This document shows positions 29,223-38,170 of a DNA stretch of 64,000 nt, in pieces. How positions within the stretch are numbered: position 1 is the first letter of the stretch; every line of letters begins with the position of its first letter. The position numbers and the translations under genes are program-made. The stretch spans positions 1,920,001 to 1,984,000 of the forward strand of contig AP025689.1 of NCBI GenBank assembly GCA_023168345.1, written 5' to 3'. The notes beneath the pieces were generated by a model. It was not told where the DNA came from and ran no database searches. It saw only the letters and a program-made list of their open reading frames with translations. Origin of the DNA: Lysinibacillus sp. PLM2. GTDB lineage: Bacteria > Bacillota > Bacilli > Bacillales_A > Planococcaceae.

Positions 29223-29654
29223 TTGTTAGATGGCTGGTTCATGTGGTTTATATTATTTTGGGTTGTAATATTAGTTTCCTTTATGGGAATTGGTGGATTT
29301 TTCATGTTTCGAAAGTTTTTAAAGGCTTTGCCAAAGCAAGATGGTAAATCAGATTTAGATTGGCAAAATTATTATTTGGATAAAACAATTCATTTATGGG
29401 ATGAAGAGTCAAAGAAGTTATTAAATGAGCTCGTTAGTCCGGTACCTGAACTATTCCGTCAAGTTGCAAAAGAAAAAATTGCAGGTAAAATTGGTGAAAT
29501 TGCTTTAGAAGAAAAGGCGAAGAATATAACAAACGATTTAATTATTCGGGGTTATATTCAAGCAACGCCAAAGAGGGATCATAAATTTTTACGAAAAAAA
29601 TTAGATGATATGAAAATTGATGTATCCCCATATGAGGATCTATTTGAACAGTAG
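29223..29654 (+). CDS. yneK: DUF2621 membrane protein (YneK-like)
   Basis: 143-aa protein with one N-terminal membrane helix (about 4-28) and a cytosolic domain containing LDWQNYYLDKTIHLWDEESK. It matches the DUF2621/YneK family, whose gene in B. subtilis follows ccdC (yneJ). TTG 29223 is chosen: AGAGGTG lies six bases upstream and the longer ATG frame (29142) has no binding site. Here it is convergent to ccdC with a MITE-like element in between. Function is unproven; context suggests cytochrome c maturation. Confidence 0.82.
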   Translation: MLDGWFMWFILFWVVILVSFMGIGGFFMFRKFLKALPKQDGKSDLDWQNYYLDKTIHLWDEESKKLLNELVSPVPELFRQVAKEKIAGKIGEIALEEKAKNITNDLIIRGYIQATPKRDHKFLRKKLDDMKIDVSPYEDLFEQ

Positions 29655-29664
29655 ATTCTATATT

Positions 29665-30007
29665 AATATTTAGGGAGGTTCAGACTGTAGACAAACTCAA
29701 AAATTTGAGATCGTCTGCAGTCTTTTTCTATTTACAATACATAGTAAGAAATCGTTAATTTCAGTTACAGACGCTACGCTTTCCACGGGCGCTGCCTCAG
29801 CCTACCCCCTCGCTACGCTCAGTCCTGATGCTTTGGCTCGTACTGTTCCGTAGGAGTCAATCGCGCCTGTAACGAAAATCAACATAAATTGGCTAATACA
29901 GTAGTGTAACGCTTCTAATGCTCTGTTATCAATACAAAAACAAAATACCTCGAGAGTTGCACCTCTCGAGGTATTTTGTCGACACTCTGAAACCTCCCGA
30001 ATACTTA
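29665..30007. mobile_element. MITE-like non-coding element with terminal inverted repeats
   Basis: Termini GGGAGGTT-CAGACTGTAGACAAA (29673) and, on the opposite strand, GGGAGGTTTCAGAGTGTCGACAAA (29998) match at about 20 of 23 positions. The 326-bp interior has no ORF. It holds a hairpin (AGACTGTAGAC/GTCTGCAGTCT, 29682-29723), a GTTACAG...CTGTAAC bounded palindromic block (about 29763-29874) of a type widespread in Bacillales genomes, and a perfect 16-bp stem (CAAAATACCTCGAGAG, about 29940-29978). Flanks AATATTTA and AATACTTA may be an imperfect 8-bp duplication. Confidence 0.6.
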
Positions 30008-30019
30008 GGGCGGTTTTTA

Positions 30020-30511
30020 TTATTGAGTAATATGCGCCTTTTCAATCTTTTTAAATTTTACGAGCATTGCAATTCTCCATGGTAATAGCATAGAAAATGC
30101 TAGTATCCAAAACATACCCGCTAATTCTCCAACATCAAATGCATCTGATAATATTACCTTTAATATACTTCGGCCTATAATAAGAACAATGAATATAAAG
30201 AAAAATGCTTTTGAACGTTTCATATAAATTTCATTTTCACGAATTTCAAATTTTGAAGTTGCAATGAGTATAGTTGAAAAGATGACGCCAACTACAACAG
30301 CCTCTAATATTTGTATAGGCGATATACGGAACTCTTCAAAAATAAACATTAAAGCACCCGTAGACATTGCAATGGGAGGAATTAAAATTTTCTTCGCATT
30401 AACAGGCTTCTTCTGAGATCGCATTCGTGCAAACATGACAAAAGTACCCATAATTATTGCCATTAATGTCGAGCCTATAACTAAATAATGAGAAGGTATA
30501 TAAGCAAACAT
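30020..30511 (-). CDS. ccdC: CcdC family membrane protein
   Basis: 163-aa integral membrane protein with about five hydrophobic segments, matching CcdC/YneJ of B. subtilis (PPIAMSTGALMFIFEEFRISP is typical). In B. subtilis it lies with ccdA and yneI, and is linked to cytochrome c maturation but is not essential for it. AGGAGGAATTGG precedes the ATG. A separate promoter is expected because an SLH gene with its own terminator lies upstream. Confidence 0.88.
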   Translation of the reverse strand: MFAYIPSHYLVIGSTLMAIIMGTFVMFARMRSQKKPVNAKKILIPPIAMSTGALMFIFEEFRISPIQILEAVVVGVIFSTILIATSKFEIRENEIYMKRSKAFFFIFIVLIIGRSILKVILSDAFDVGELAGMFWILAFSMLLPWRIAMLVKFKKIEKAHITQ

Positions 30512-30639
30512 CCAATTCCTCCTCTATATCTCTACATCTGTATAATAGTATCTGTTTTATATAATACCATATACATTCGTTAACGACATAAAAAAATCTG
30601 CATCAAATTTTTTCATATCTATTTTTGTATACGTAATTA

Positions 30640-30676
30640 AAAAAAGGCAAATACAACTTTCCGGTGTATTTGCCTT
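30640..30676 (-). terminator. Terminator of second SLH gene
   Basis: AAGGCAAATACA (30644-30655) pairs with TGTATTTGCCTT (30665-30676), followed by T-rich sequence on the minus strand. Confidence 0.88.
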
Positions 30677-30696
30677 AATTATACTTGTTTTATCTT

Positions 30697-31743
30697 TTAT
30701 TCAGTGTAAGAAATAATAATGTTTGGTTCTATCTCTGATTCATAGAAGATTTCTCCACCCAGGTAAACATCCACTATTTCTAATTGATTAGTTACATTTT
30801 CAGTTAAAAGTAGATCACCGTAGATTGTAAGGTTTTGTATTTTAATATAGTCTGCATTGACATATACTTCATCATAAACCTCTAAGCCTCCCCCGTTGAA
30901 TACTAAAGGATTGTCTACTGTACCACCTTTGTTTAACACTAATACAGATATTCCCATAATCTTGCTACCAGCAACATTTACAATCATATTTGAATTAGCT
31001 AGGGCTTGTGAATTTTCAGCAGAAAAAATATTTGATAAGCTTTCATCAAATGTGTATTCCCCGTTTGTTGTAATTACCTTATCATTTTTAATTTCAATCA
31101 CATCTATTTGCGGATACGTTGCTTCGATTGCTTTTACAAGAAATACTGCCATTTGCCCGCGTGTTACATATGCAGATCCATCAAATGTTGTTGTGGTACG
31201 TCCAGCTGTCACATTATTTTCGTAAAGAGCTGCTACAGTATCTTTGTAGCCTGGATACACATCTGTAAATGGTAATACATCTACGTTTGATGCGCTTAGA
31301 TCAAAAGCAGAAGCCAAAATTAATGCCATATGGTAGCGAGTGATTGGTTTACCTACTCCGTATGTACCATCTTCAAATCCGTTTACATAACCAGCATTTT
31401 GAATTGCAGCAATCGCACCAAAGTAAGGGTGACTTGTTGAGACATCTGTAAAATTAGGATTTACAACATTTTCAGTATCTAATTCAAGTAAACCAGCTAG
31501 AATTACAGCCAATTGTCCTCTTGTAATACTTTTATTTGGTTTATATGTATTACCCGGAAAACCAGTGACATAGTCATTTACTGCTAAATTCATTACAGCA
31601 TCATAATAATAATCTCCTTCATTTACATCTGTAAACAACTCACTAGCATTTGATGTAGTAGGTGCTACTATCACTAAAGAAAATGCTAGAACAGTTGCTG
31701 TTATTGTTGAATAAATGAATCTAGTAATCTTGTTTTTATTCAT
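30697..31743 (-). CDS. SLH-domain surface protein
   Basis: 348-aa secreted protein with a signal peptide ending near SNASE, three SLH repeats (about residues 35-205; ITRGQLAVILAG, ITRYHMALILAS, VTRGQMAVFLVK) and a C-terminal region of about 130 residues with short beta strands (GGTVDNPLVFNGGG, LTIYGDLLLT) resembling a small beta-helix. AGGAG lies seven bases before ATG 31743; the upstream extension to 31869 is rejected. It has its own promoter and terminator and interrupts the ccdA-yneI-ccdC order known from Bacillus. Ligand or activity of the C-terminal part is unknown. Confidence 0.9.
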   Translation of the reverse strand: MNKNKITRFIYSTITATVLAFSLVIVAPTTSNASELFTDVNEGDYYYDAVMNLAVNDYVTGFPGNTYKPNKSITRGQLAVILAGLLELDTENVVNPNFTDVSTSHPYFGAIAAIQNAGYVNGFEDGTYGVGKPITRYHMALILASAFDLSASNVDVLPFTDVYPGYKDTVAALYENNVTAGRTTTTFDGSAYVTRGQMAVFLVKAIEATYPQIDVIEIKNDKVITTNGEYTFDESLSNIFSAENSQALANSNMIVNVAGSKIMGISVLVLNKGGTVDNPLVFNGGGLEVYDEVYVNADYIKIQNLTIYGDLLLTENVTNQLEIVDVYLGGEIFYESEIEPNIIISYTE

Positions 31744-31774
31744 TGAAAATCTCCTATCATATGACTTTAAACCA

Positions 31775-31803
31775 ATCATATATAGAATACTGTTAATAGA
31801 CAA
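31775..31803 (-). promoter_or_regulatory. Sigma-A-type promoter of second SLH gene
   Basis: Minus strand: TTGTCT (31798-31803), 17-bp spacer, TATGAT (31775-31780), 32 bases before the start codon. Confidence 0.6.
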
Positions 31804-31883
31804 TTGCTTAAAATAATGAAAATTTAGTATGTTGCTGGTGTTACTGGGGAAGAATTCATAATTTGACATACATCATATAAACT

Positions 31884-31918
31884 TAAAAATCCCACCTTAT
31901 TTTCAAAGGTGGGATTTA
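31884..31918 (-). terminator. Terminator of ccdA-yneI unit
   Basis: AAATCCCACCTT / AAGGTGGGATTT hairpin with T-rich tail on the minus strand, just after the response regulator gene. Confidence 0.88.
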
Positions 31919-31930
31919 AAAGGGAAAAGA

Positions 31931-32296
31931 TTAATAACTATATAGAAGCTTATCAACAACCATTTTTAGTTGATTTGAATCGAAAGGTTTTGTAATAAAA
32001 TCTTTGGCACCACTTTCAATTGCTTCAACGATAATACGTTGTTGACCTAGAGCTGTAATCATAATAATTTTAGCTTCAGGGTAACGTGGGATTATCTCTT
32101 TTACTGCATCTAATCCAGACATTACAGGCATAGTTACATCCATCGTTACCAAATCCGGTTGAAATCTTGAGTAGAGTTCAACTGCTTCTTTTCCATTAGC
32201 GGCAAGTCCAACTACATCGAATCCCCACTCTTCAAACATGTTTCCCACTGTTGTTCTCATAAATAATGCATCATCAACTACTAAAACTGTTGGCAT
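31931..32296 (-). CDS. yneI: CheY-like response regulator (YneI/CcdB)
   Basis: 121-aa stand-alone receiver domain. Phosphorylation residues are present: DD (residues 8-9), Asp in LVTMDVTMPVMSGLD, Thr in MITALGQ and Lys in FITKPFDSNQ. In B. subtilis yneI (ccdB) lies directly after ccdA and its role is unclear. ATG 32296 gives the family start MPTVLVVDD with AGAGGG ten bases upstream; the ATG three codons earlier overlaps that site. No histidine kinase is in the window. Confidence 0.9.
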   Translation of the reverse strand: MPTVLVVDDALFMRTTVGNMFEEWGFDVVGLAANGKEAVELYSRFQPDLVTMDVTMPVMSGLDAVKEIIPRYPEAKIIMITALGQQRIIVEAIESGAKDFITKPFDSNQLKMVVDKLLYSY

Positions 32297-32364
32297 GTAA
32301 CTCATTCCCTCTCGCTAAAAAACATAAATGTAAATAAATTATGTTAATATTGTTGTTTATAACA

Positions 32365-33075
32365 CTAGAAGCCTGTAAATCCACCAAAGATAGGTGTCAA
32401 AATTCGAATTAAATAATCTAATCCATCGAAAAATAGTAGTATACCAATAGCAATCATTATATATCCGCCGACTTTCACAATAATTTGGCTATTTTTACGT
32501 ATCCAACCTAATCGGGAAATAAAGAATGAAAGTACAAAGAATGGAATTGCAAATCCAAAGTAATACGCTAGCATATACCACATTCCAGATTCAGGGTTTG
32601 TACCTGCTAATAAGATGATTGAAGCTAAGATAGGACCAGTACACGGAGTCCAGCCTGCAGCAAAAGCTAAACCAATCAAAGCAGAACCAATATAACCTGA
32701 TGGTCGATTTTTAAATTCAATTTTTCGGTCCTTCATTAAAAAGTCAATTTGGAGTAGGCCTACTATCATTAATCCAAAAACAACAATTAGTATTGCACCG
32801 ATCTGTCTAATTAAATTTTCGTAATTAGTAAATATTTCTTTAAAGATTGAAGCGCTAAAGCCGATTGCTATAAATATTAACGAAAAACCGACTAAAAAGA
32901 ATACAGTATGTAAAATAGCACGTTTTTGCAACATGCCCTTTTCATCTTTAAGTTCTGTATAACTCATACCTGTGATATAGGATAAAAACGCAGGATATAA
33001 AGGTAGTGTACATGGCGAAATAAAACTTAAAAAGCCAGCACCGAAAGCTAAAAAGACATTAATATCTGTTTCCAT
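32365..33075 (-). CDS. ccdA: Cytochrome c biogenesis protein CcdA
   Basis: Six-helix membrane protein (236 aa) that passes electrons from cytosolic thioredoxin to extracytoplasmic thiol-disulfide proteins for haem attachment and sporulation. The redox cysteines lie in [13 protein letters not shown] (TM1) and [11 protein letters not shown] (TM4). AAGGAG is nine bases before the ATG. First gene of a ccdA-yneI transcript ended by the terminator at 31884. Confidence 0.95.
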   Translation of the reverse strand: METDINVFLAFGAGFLSFISPCTLPLYPAFLSYITGMSYTELKDEKGMLQKRAILHTVFFLVGFSLIFIAIGFSASIFKEIFTNYENLIRQIGAILIVVFGLMIVGLLQIDFLMKDRKIEFKNRPSGYIGSALIGLAFAAGWTPCTGPILASIILLAGTNPESGMWYMLAYYFGFAIPFFVLSFFISRLGWIRKNSQIIVKVGGYIMIAIGILLFFDGLDYLIRILTPIFGGFTGF

Positions 33076-33281
33076 GTTGATTCTCTCCTTACTATTAATG
33101 TCTCCATCGTATCAAATTTTTCAAATAAAAGCGGTTAATAATATTTGAAAATTATTGACTAAATTATGAAATCAATTTGAAATCAATTACTAACCAATTT
33201 AAAACAATTATTAGTTTACCATAAATCGTTAATTATTGTAACCTTTGTTATAAGATTATAAAAATTCGGAATATTAAATGT

Positions 33282-33914
33282 TCAATTACTAACAATCGAA
33301 CTCGCTAACTCACTTGTAAAACGAATATTCCAAATAGGTTCAAAACGATTAATTAAATAATTTTTAACCTTTTTCATATCACTTTTTGATGTTAAAGGAC
33401 ACATCTGAATAAGCACTTTAGAATTAGTAATTACCTTTGTTAAATTTGCATTAACATGGCAATGTGTTGCAGTGCCGTCTTTAAAACAACTTTTTGGCGA
33501 TATATTTCCAATATGTTGATTAAAACGGATTTTAAATGACTTCGCACACACTCCTGTAAAAACAAGTTCATTATTAACTATGATTGTATAGACTCCCGCT
33601 TTGTTTAATATTGTTTCATTTCCTTTTACATTAAAACGTGAATAAGTTAAGTCTCCATAACTATTTAAAAAATTCAAATAAAAAGGATTGTTATTATTCT
33701 TCATTAAATAAATCGCTTGTCCTGCGGGCATATCTAGTAGATGGGCATATTGTTGTTCACATTGAGTTTTAATTGATTCATACCTTGTTTGCTGTATTAA
33801 TTCGCCTAAAGTTTTTTTATCAAATCGAGAGAATACATCCTTTAACCCTGTTTCTAACAAACGTATTTCACCTTTATGAAATTCGAACTGCTCTCCCCCA
33901 ATTGCTATTAACAT
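33282..33914 (-). CDS. GIY-YIG-like domain protein (tentative)
   Basis: 210-aa protein with no firm assignment. The second half looks like a divergent GIY-YIG fold: GVYTIIVNNELVFTG (in place of GIY...YVG), then FKIRFNQHIGNIS (R...H), and a C-terminal helix YLINRFEPIWNIRF where the family has its Glu and Asn. The N-terminal 90 residues are not recognised. GGGGG precedes the ATG. It stands alone upstream of rarD. A structural or profile search would be needed to confirm; an enzyme activity is not claimed. Confidence 0.6.
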   Translation of the reverse strand: MLIAIGGEQFEFHKGEIRLLETGLKDVFSRFDKKTLGELIQQTRYESIKTQCEQQYAHLLDMPAGQAIYLMKNNNNPFYLNFLNSYGDLTYSRFNVKGNETILNKAGVYTIIVNNELVFTGVCAKSFKIRFNQHIGNISPKSCFKDGTATHCHVNANLTKVITNSKVLIQMCPLTSKSDMKKVKNYLINRFEPIWNIRFTSELASSIVSN

Positions 33915-33990
33915 AGTACCCCCATATTCCCCTTACCATTTATAATTTTAATTAATCCCATAAATCATAACATTATTTCCCATTAATGTA

Positions 33991-34014
33991 AAAAAGCAAG
34001 TCGATATCGACTTA
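33991..34014 (-). terminator. Possible terminator of rarD
   Basis: AAGTCGATATCGACTT palindrome with a T-run on the minus strand (AAAAAA at 33991), just after the rarD stop. The loop is short, so this is tentative. Confidence 0.5.
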
Positions 34015-34015
34015 C

Positions 34016-34939
34016 TTAATTTACATTAATAGGATGATGTTTTGCATGGTGGCGTTTTCTATAATCCGTAATTGTAGAAGCAATAAATAATAGAATCGCA
34101 AGCCAAATGAAACTAAATGAAATAAAATCAATTGTCGTAAACGATTCATTGTATAATACAATCCCTAAAATTAATACAACGGTCGGTGTTATATATTGTG
34201 TAAATCCAATCAAATATTGAGGGATCTTCTGAGCTCCCTTAGCAAAAAGTACTAGTGGAATTGCAGTAACAATTCCTCCTAATATTAATACTAAATCTGT
34301 TGTAAAATTTACTTGTAAAAACGAGGTTTCTTGAGTATTCCACAAATAAATATAATAGCCTAATGCAAATGGCGTGATAAATAAAGTTTCAATTGCTAAA
34401 CCACGAGTTGCATCCAATTTTATTCCTTTTTTCAATGCACTATAAGTGGCAAAGGAGAGTGCTATTAAAATTGCGATCCACGGAACTTGACCGTAACTTA
34501 CAGTCATTATAAGAACGCCTGTAAAAGCAATAATTACTGCAGCAATTTGAGCTTTGGACAATTTCTCTTTAAAGAAAATGACACCAAATATTACTGTAAG
34601 GATTGGATTTATGTAATAGCCTAAGCTGGTATCGACAACATGATCATGATTAACAGCCCAAATATACATATACCAGTTAATTGTTATGACAATAGAGGCT
34701 AGCATTAAGGAGAAAAATAGCTTTTTATCTTTCCAAATTGCTTTTAGATCAGCAACAAGATCTTTTCGTTGTTTGATTATAAAAATAAATAGAAATGTAA
34801 AAACGAAAGACCATATCATTCGATTAATTAAAATTTCCAGGCTATCAACATGCTCCAGCAACTTCCAATATAGTGGGAAAAATCCCCATAAGCCATATGC
34901 ACTTAAAGCATATACTAAACCTTTCTGTTCTTCTGTCAA
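34016..34939 (-). CDS. rarD: EamA-family transporter RarD
   Basis: Ten-helix drug/metabolite transporter superfamily protein of about 307 aa, RarD branch (GLVYALSAYGLWGFFPLYWK at the N-terminus, two EamA halves). Substrate not established for this branch. TTG 34939 is preferred because AAGGTG lies six bases upstream; the GTG at 34948 is part of that site. Single gene. Confidence 0.88.
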   Translation of the reverse strand: MTEEQKGLVYALSAYGLWGFFPLYWKLLEHVDSLEILINRMIWSFVFTFLFIFIIKQRKDLVADLKAIWKDKKLFFSLMLASIVITINWYMYIWAVNHDHVVDTSLGYYINPILTVIFGVIFFKEKLSKAQIAAVIIAFTGVLIMTVSYGQVPWIAILIALSFATYSALKKGIKLDATRGLAIETLFITPFALGYYIYLWNTQETSFLQVNFTTDLVLILGGIVTAIPLVLFAKGAQKIPQYLIGFTQYITPTVVLILGIVLYNESFTTIDFISFSFIWLAILLFIASTITDYRKRHHAKHHPINVN

Positions 34940-35104
34940 AATTTGCACCTTCTTATGTGAATACGTAAATATATTCCAATTATAGTGTTAGAATTTGTGT
35001 AAGTAAATGTATTTTTTTATTTCTCGTCATAACCCTTTGTATCAGTTTATATTCTAAATAAAGCTATATGTTGTATTTTACCGTATGTTTTAGTGTAAAT
35101 GAAA

Positions 35105-35142
35105 AATCGCTATCAATTATTTGAAAGTAATTGATAGCGATT
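35105..35142 (-). terminator. Terminator of the PadR/ABC operon
   Basis: Perfect 15-bp stem AATCGCTATCAATTA (35105-35119) / TAATTGATAGCGATT (35128-35142) right after the permease stop. Confidence 0.88.
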
Positions 35143-35146
35143 CATT

Positions 35147-36388
35147 TTAAGTAGTTACCTTTAATACTGTTTTTATTTTTTGAATAACTCCCCCGCTGCT
35201 GTATGTTAATACACTTCGCTTATAGAAGGATAAACTTAATACGTATAAAATCACTACTGATATAATGAGTACCGCTAGTGAAAGTATCGGTTCAATAGGT
35301 GATAAATCTGTCGCCCCAATTCTCATAGGCATTACCATACCAGAAGTGAGTGGAATATATGAGAATATCTTTATTAATATTGTATCTGGATTTGCTACTC
35401 CTGATATCATGACATAAAAGCCTACCAATAAAATCATTATTGCTGGTGTCATAACCTGAGAAGCTTCTTCTACTTTTGAAACAAGGGATCCAAATAATGC
35501 ACCAAGAATTAAGAATAATATAACGGTAAAGAAAATAAATACAACAACATAAATGATATAGGATAAGGCAAGCCCACTTGCGATATTTCCAATTCCTATA
35601 TCTGTTGCAGGAGTTATATTAGATTTAAGGCCAATCAATGCAATTAGTGCGCCGACGATAATGGCAAATTGTGTAAGAGCGATTAAAAATACACCTAGTA
35701 ACTTTGATTGAAAATGTGTACTTGGTTTAACGCTTACTAACAACATTTCAAGCGCACGAGAACCTTTTTCAGAAGCAACATCTGTAGTAATCATAGATAA
35801 ATAAGATGTAATAAAGAAGTAAATAACAATTCCTACGATGTAAGATACCCACATTCCTGATTGTTTTTCGCCTTCACTTTTCCCATTTACTTCTTCATTT
35901 AAATTAGTTGTTGTAATAATCGGCTGACTATTTAATATACGTTCAGCGTCTTCACTTGATAAGTTTAGAGACTGAATACCAAATATTTTTGCAGCATATT
36001 CAACATGTGAATTAATAGTTGACTGGTCATTTAATTGCAATGGATTGTATGTGACTATGTCTGCTTTCAAATTGTTCTCTGATTCTGAAAGTACTACAAC
36101 TGCATCTAATTGATTTTGTTCTAAGCCATTATGAAGTTCTTCTATTGGTTGCTCGGAAATCGAATATTGAATATCTTCACTGGATACAAAAATGGAGCTC
36201 ATATCTAATTCTGTTTCATTAACTAATGTAACGTCAATGGGTTCATCCTTAAAGAAAAAGTTTGAAATTTCACTCCAGTATAATACGATTGCCATAATTG
36301 CAATATACATCAACGTAAGTGAGATAAAAGATTTAGAACTTAACTTCTGTTTATATAGTTGCTTTATGAGTATCATTAGTTTATTCAT
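35147..36388 (-). CDS. ABC-2 type exporter permease (NatB-like)
   Basis: 413-aa permease with one N-terminal helix, a large extracytoplasmic domain (about 45-180) and five to six C-terminal helices including the conserved SEKGSRALEMLLVSVKP cytosolic loop. This layout is that of NatB/YhaP-type permeases, which export Na+ or peptides/antibiotics. It overlaps the ATPase gene by a few bases, so the two form one transporter. ATG 36388 follows GGTGG. Substrate cannot be deduced. Confidence 0.88.
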   Translation of the reverse strand: MNKLMILIKQLYKQKLSSKSFISLTLMYIAIMAIVLYWSEISNFFFKDEPIDVTLVNETELDMSSIFVSSEDIQYSISEQPIEELHNGLEQNQLDAVVVLSESENNLKADIVTYNPLQLNDQSTINSHVEYAAKIFGIQSLNLSSEDAERILNSQPIITTTNLNEEVNGKSEGEKQSGMWVSYIVGIVIYFFITSYLSMITTDVASEKGSRALEMLLVSVKPSTHFQSKLLGVFLIALTQFAIIVGALIALIGLKSNITPATDIGIGNIASGLALSYIIYVVVFIFFTVILFLILGALFGSLVSKVEEASQVMTPAIMILLVGFYVMISGVANPDTILIKIFSYIPLTSGMVMPMRIGATDLSPIEPILSLAVLIISVVILYVLSLSFYKRSVLTYSSGGVIQKIKTVLKVTT

Positions 36389-37280
36389 GTTCTCCACCTA
36401 CCTTATCTTTAAAAATTTCATCTAAAGATAAATAATCTAGGCTAAACTTTTCAATATAGCTTCCATTTGAAACAATATCAAAGATAGGTTTTGCAAAGGA
36501 TTCATCTTCTAAGCTTATAACATATTCATCCCGTTCTTTTTTTATTTCCTTTATACCTTTAAGTTTTGATAGATGCTGTTGATCTACACTTGTACGGATC
36601 GTTAATTTGGTTTTCCCATATTGTTTTTTCAAATCAATTAGACTTCCTGAAAATAGTGAAACACCTCGTTTTAATAAACATAAATGATCACATAATTCCT
36701 CTACATTATCCATTTGATGACTTGAAAATAGAATGGTCATTCCTTGATTTTTAAGTAATAATATAGCGTCCTTTAATAAATCTCGATTAACTGGATCCAG
36801 TCCACTAAAAGGTTCATCTAGGATCAAAAATTTGGGTTTATGAATAAAGCTTGCTATAAGCTGGACTTTTTGTTGATTACCTTTTGATAAGGTTTCCGCT
36901 TTCTCATGTCGCTTATCCTCTAAATCAAAACGTGAAATCCAAAAATCAATTTCCTTTTTAATTTCATCTTTTTTCATTCCCCTTAATTCACCAAATAAAT
37001 AAAGCTGTTCTTCTACTTTCATTCGAGGAAATATTCCCCGTTCTTCTGGTAGATAACCTAAATAATCTCGGTTAATTTTATTAATTGGCTTTCCAGCCCA
37101 AGTAATTACTCCTGATGTTGGTTCCTGTAAATCTAAAATCATTCGAAATGTAGTTGTTTTACCAGCTCCATTTTGACCAATTAATCCAAAAATTTCTCCT
37201 TCTCCAATACTAAAATTCAAGTCATTAACTGCTGTGAAATCTTTATATTTCTTTATTACATGTTCAAGCTTAAGCGTCAT
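36381..37280 (-). CDS. ABC transporter ATP-binding protein (NatA/BcrA-like)
   Basis: 299-aa ATPase partner of the permease at 35147. Walker A GQNGAGKTT, signature LSKGNQQKVQ, Walker B KFLILDEPFSGLD and switch His in SSHQMD are all present. The C-terminal 80 residues resemble the DUF4162 extension of NatA-type proteins. AAAGGAG lies six bases before ATG 37280; the extension to 37301 overlaps the preceding gene. Confidence 0.95.
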   Translation of the reverse strand: MTLKLEHVIKKYKDFTAVNDLNFSIGEGEIFGLIGQNGAGKTTTFRMILDLQEPTSGVITWAGKPINKINRDYLGYLPEERGIFPRMKVEEQLYLFGELRGMKKDEIKKEIDFWISRFDLEDKRHEKAETLSKGNQQKVQLIASFIHKPKFLILDEPFSGLDPVNRDLLKDAILLLKNQGMTILFSSHQMDNVEELCDHLCLLKRGVSLFSGSLIDLKKQYGKTKLTIRTSVDQQHLSKLKGIKEIKKERDEYVISLEDESFAKPIFDIVSNGSYIEKFSLDYLSLDEIFKDKVGGEHE

Positions 37281-37293
37281 TTGAAACTCCTTT

Positions 37294-37839
37294 CTAGTCA
37301 TTAAAAATTTCTAGTTGTTCTTTTAATTTTCTTCGTTTTTTTAAAACGCGGTAAAGCGGTATTCCGATGATTGATGCTGCGAATAAATTGAAAAACCCTA
37401 CTATTCTAGTTGAATTAAAAGCTCCATCAAAAATATCGGTGACGTTTAAAGTACCCATAGCCAGGTTTAACATAAATAGAAATAAAAACAAATAATAGAT
37501 GCGATTTATATAGTTTAGTTTCGATGAAGTGTCTGTATACAATTCAAAATCACCTTCAGAGGACCTTTTGCGGAAATATGCCCAGGTAGAATCTTTTGAA
37601 ACAAGTTCCACTCCAGTTGATTCTAAAAATGCAATATATTCCTTACTGTCATTTTTTTCATTTATCCCATTTAACAGTTCATTTCGATAAATATATTGGC
37701 CAGGTTCACCTTTTTCAAATTTAAAATAACCAAAACCAAATTTTTTTAAATGCCAGCCAGCTTTACTCATTTCATTTACCCATCGTTCTTCTTTTTCAAA
37801 ATCAATAAAGAAACGAATTTTTAATAATTTATCATTCAT
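37294..37839 (-). CDS. DUF2812 membrane protein
   Basis: 181-aa protein with a cytosolic DUF2812 domain (KIRFFIDFEKEERWVNEMSKA, GWHLKKFGFGYFKFEKGE) and two C-terminal helices. DUF2812 genes commonly follow padR genes and may act as membrane-bound co-regulators or sensors of the same system; this is inference. It overlaps the padR stop by eight bases and has GGAGGAG at ten bases. Confidence 0.85.
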   Translation of the reverse strand: MNDKLLKIRFFIDFEKEERWVNEMSKAGWHLKKFGFGYFKFEKGEPGQYIYRNELLNGINEKNDSKEYIAFLESTGVELVSKDSTWAYFRKRSSEGDFELYTDTSSKLNYINRIYYLFLFLFMLNLAMGTLNVTDIFDGAFNSTRIVGFFNLFAASIIGIPLYRVLKKRRKLKEQLEIFND

Positions 37840-38152
37840 TTCGAGCTCCTCCTGTTATACGGATACCATTCTCAAAAAGTTCCTTTAATCGAGAAATTTC
37901 ATATTCAATAATTTTTTTCCCTTCATCAGTAATGATGTATTCCTTTTTACGACCATCATCATCAATAGGTCTAATCCATCCTTTTTCTAAAAGTGATTTA
38001 ATAGCACCATAAATAGTTCCTGCTCCTAAATTTACTCTGTTATTCGTCAATTGCTGTGTTAACTGTATAATTCCATAACCATGGCGAGGTTCATATAAAG
38101 AAAGCAATATATAATAAAGGCCTTCAGTTAATGGTGGATATTGTTGTGACAT
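37832..38152 (-). CDS. PadR-family transcriptional regulator
   Basis: 106-aa winged-helix repressor: YYILLSLYEPRHGYGIIQ, GAGTIYGAIKSLLEKGWI and DDDGRKKEYIITDEGK are the PadR signature. It heads the operon padR-DUF2812-ATPase-permease. Family knowledge (LmrR, VanR-like PadRs) suggests it represses its own exporter operon until a toxic ligand binds. The tandem dyad array at 38171-38267 just upstream is the likely operator. ATG follows AAGGGG. Confidence 0.93.
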   Translation of the reverse strand: MSQQYPPLTEGLYYILLSLYEPRHGYGIIQLTQQLTNNRVNLGAGTIYGAIKSLLEKGWIRPIDDDGRKKEYIITDEGKKIIEYEISRLKELFENGIRITGGARNE

Positions 38153-38170
38153 ATAATTTCCCCTTTTACA

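Noticed and set aside
29763-29874. Palindromic block considered as an independent structured RNA
   Set aside because: It sits inside matching terminal repeats and resembles dispersed Bacillales repeats, so it is treated as part of a mobile element; no promoter was seen for it.
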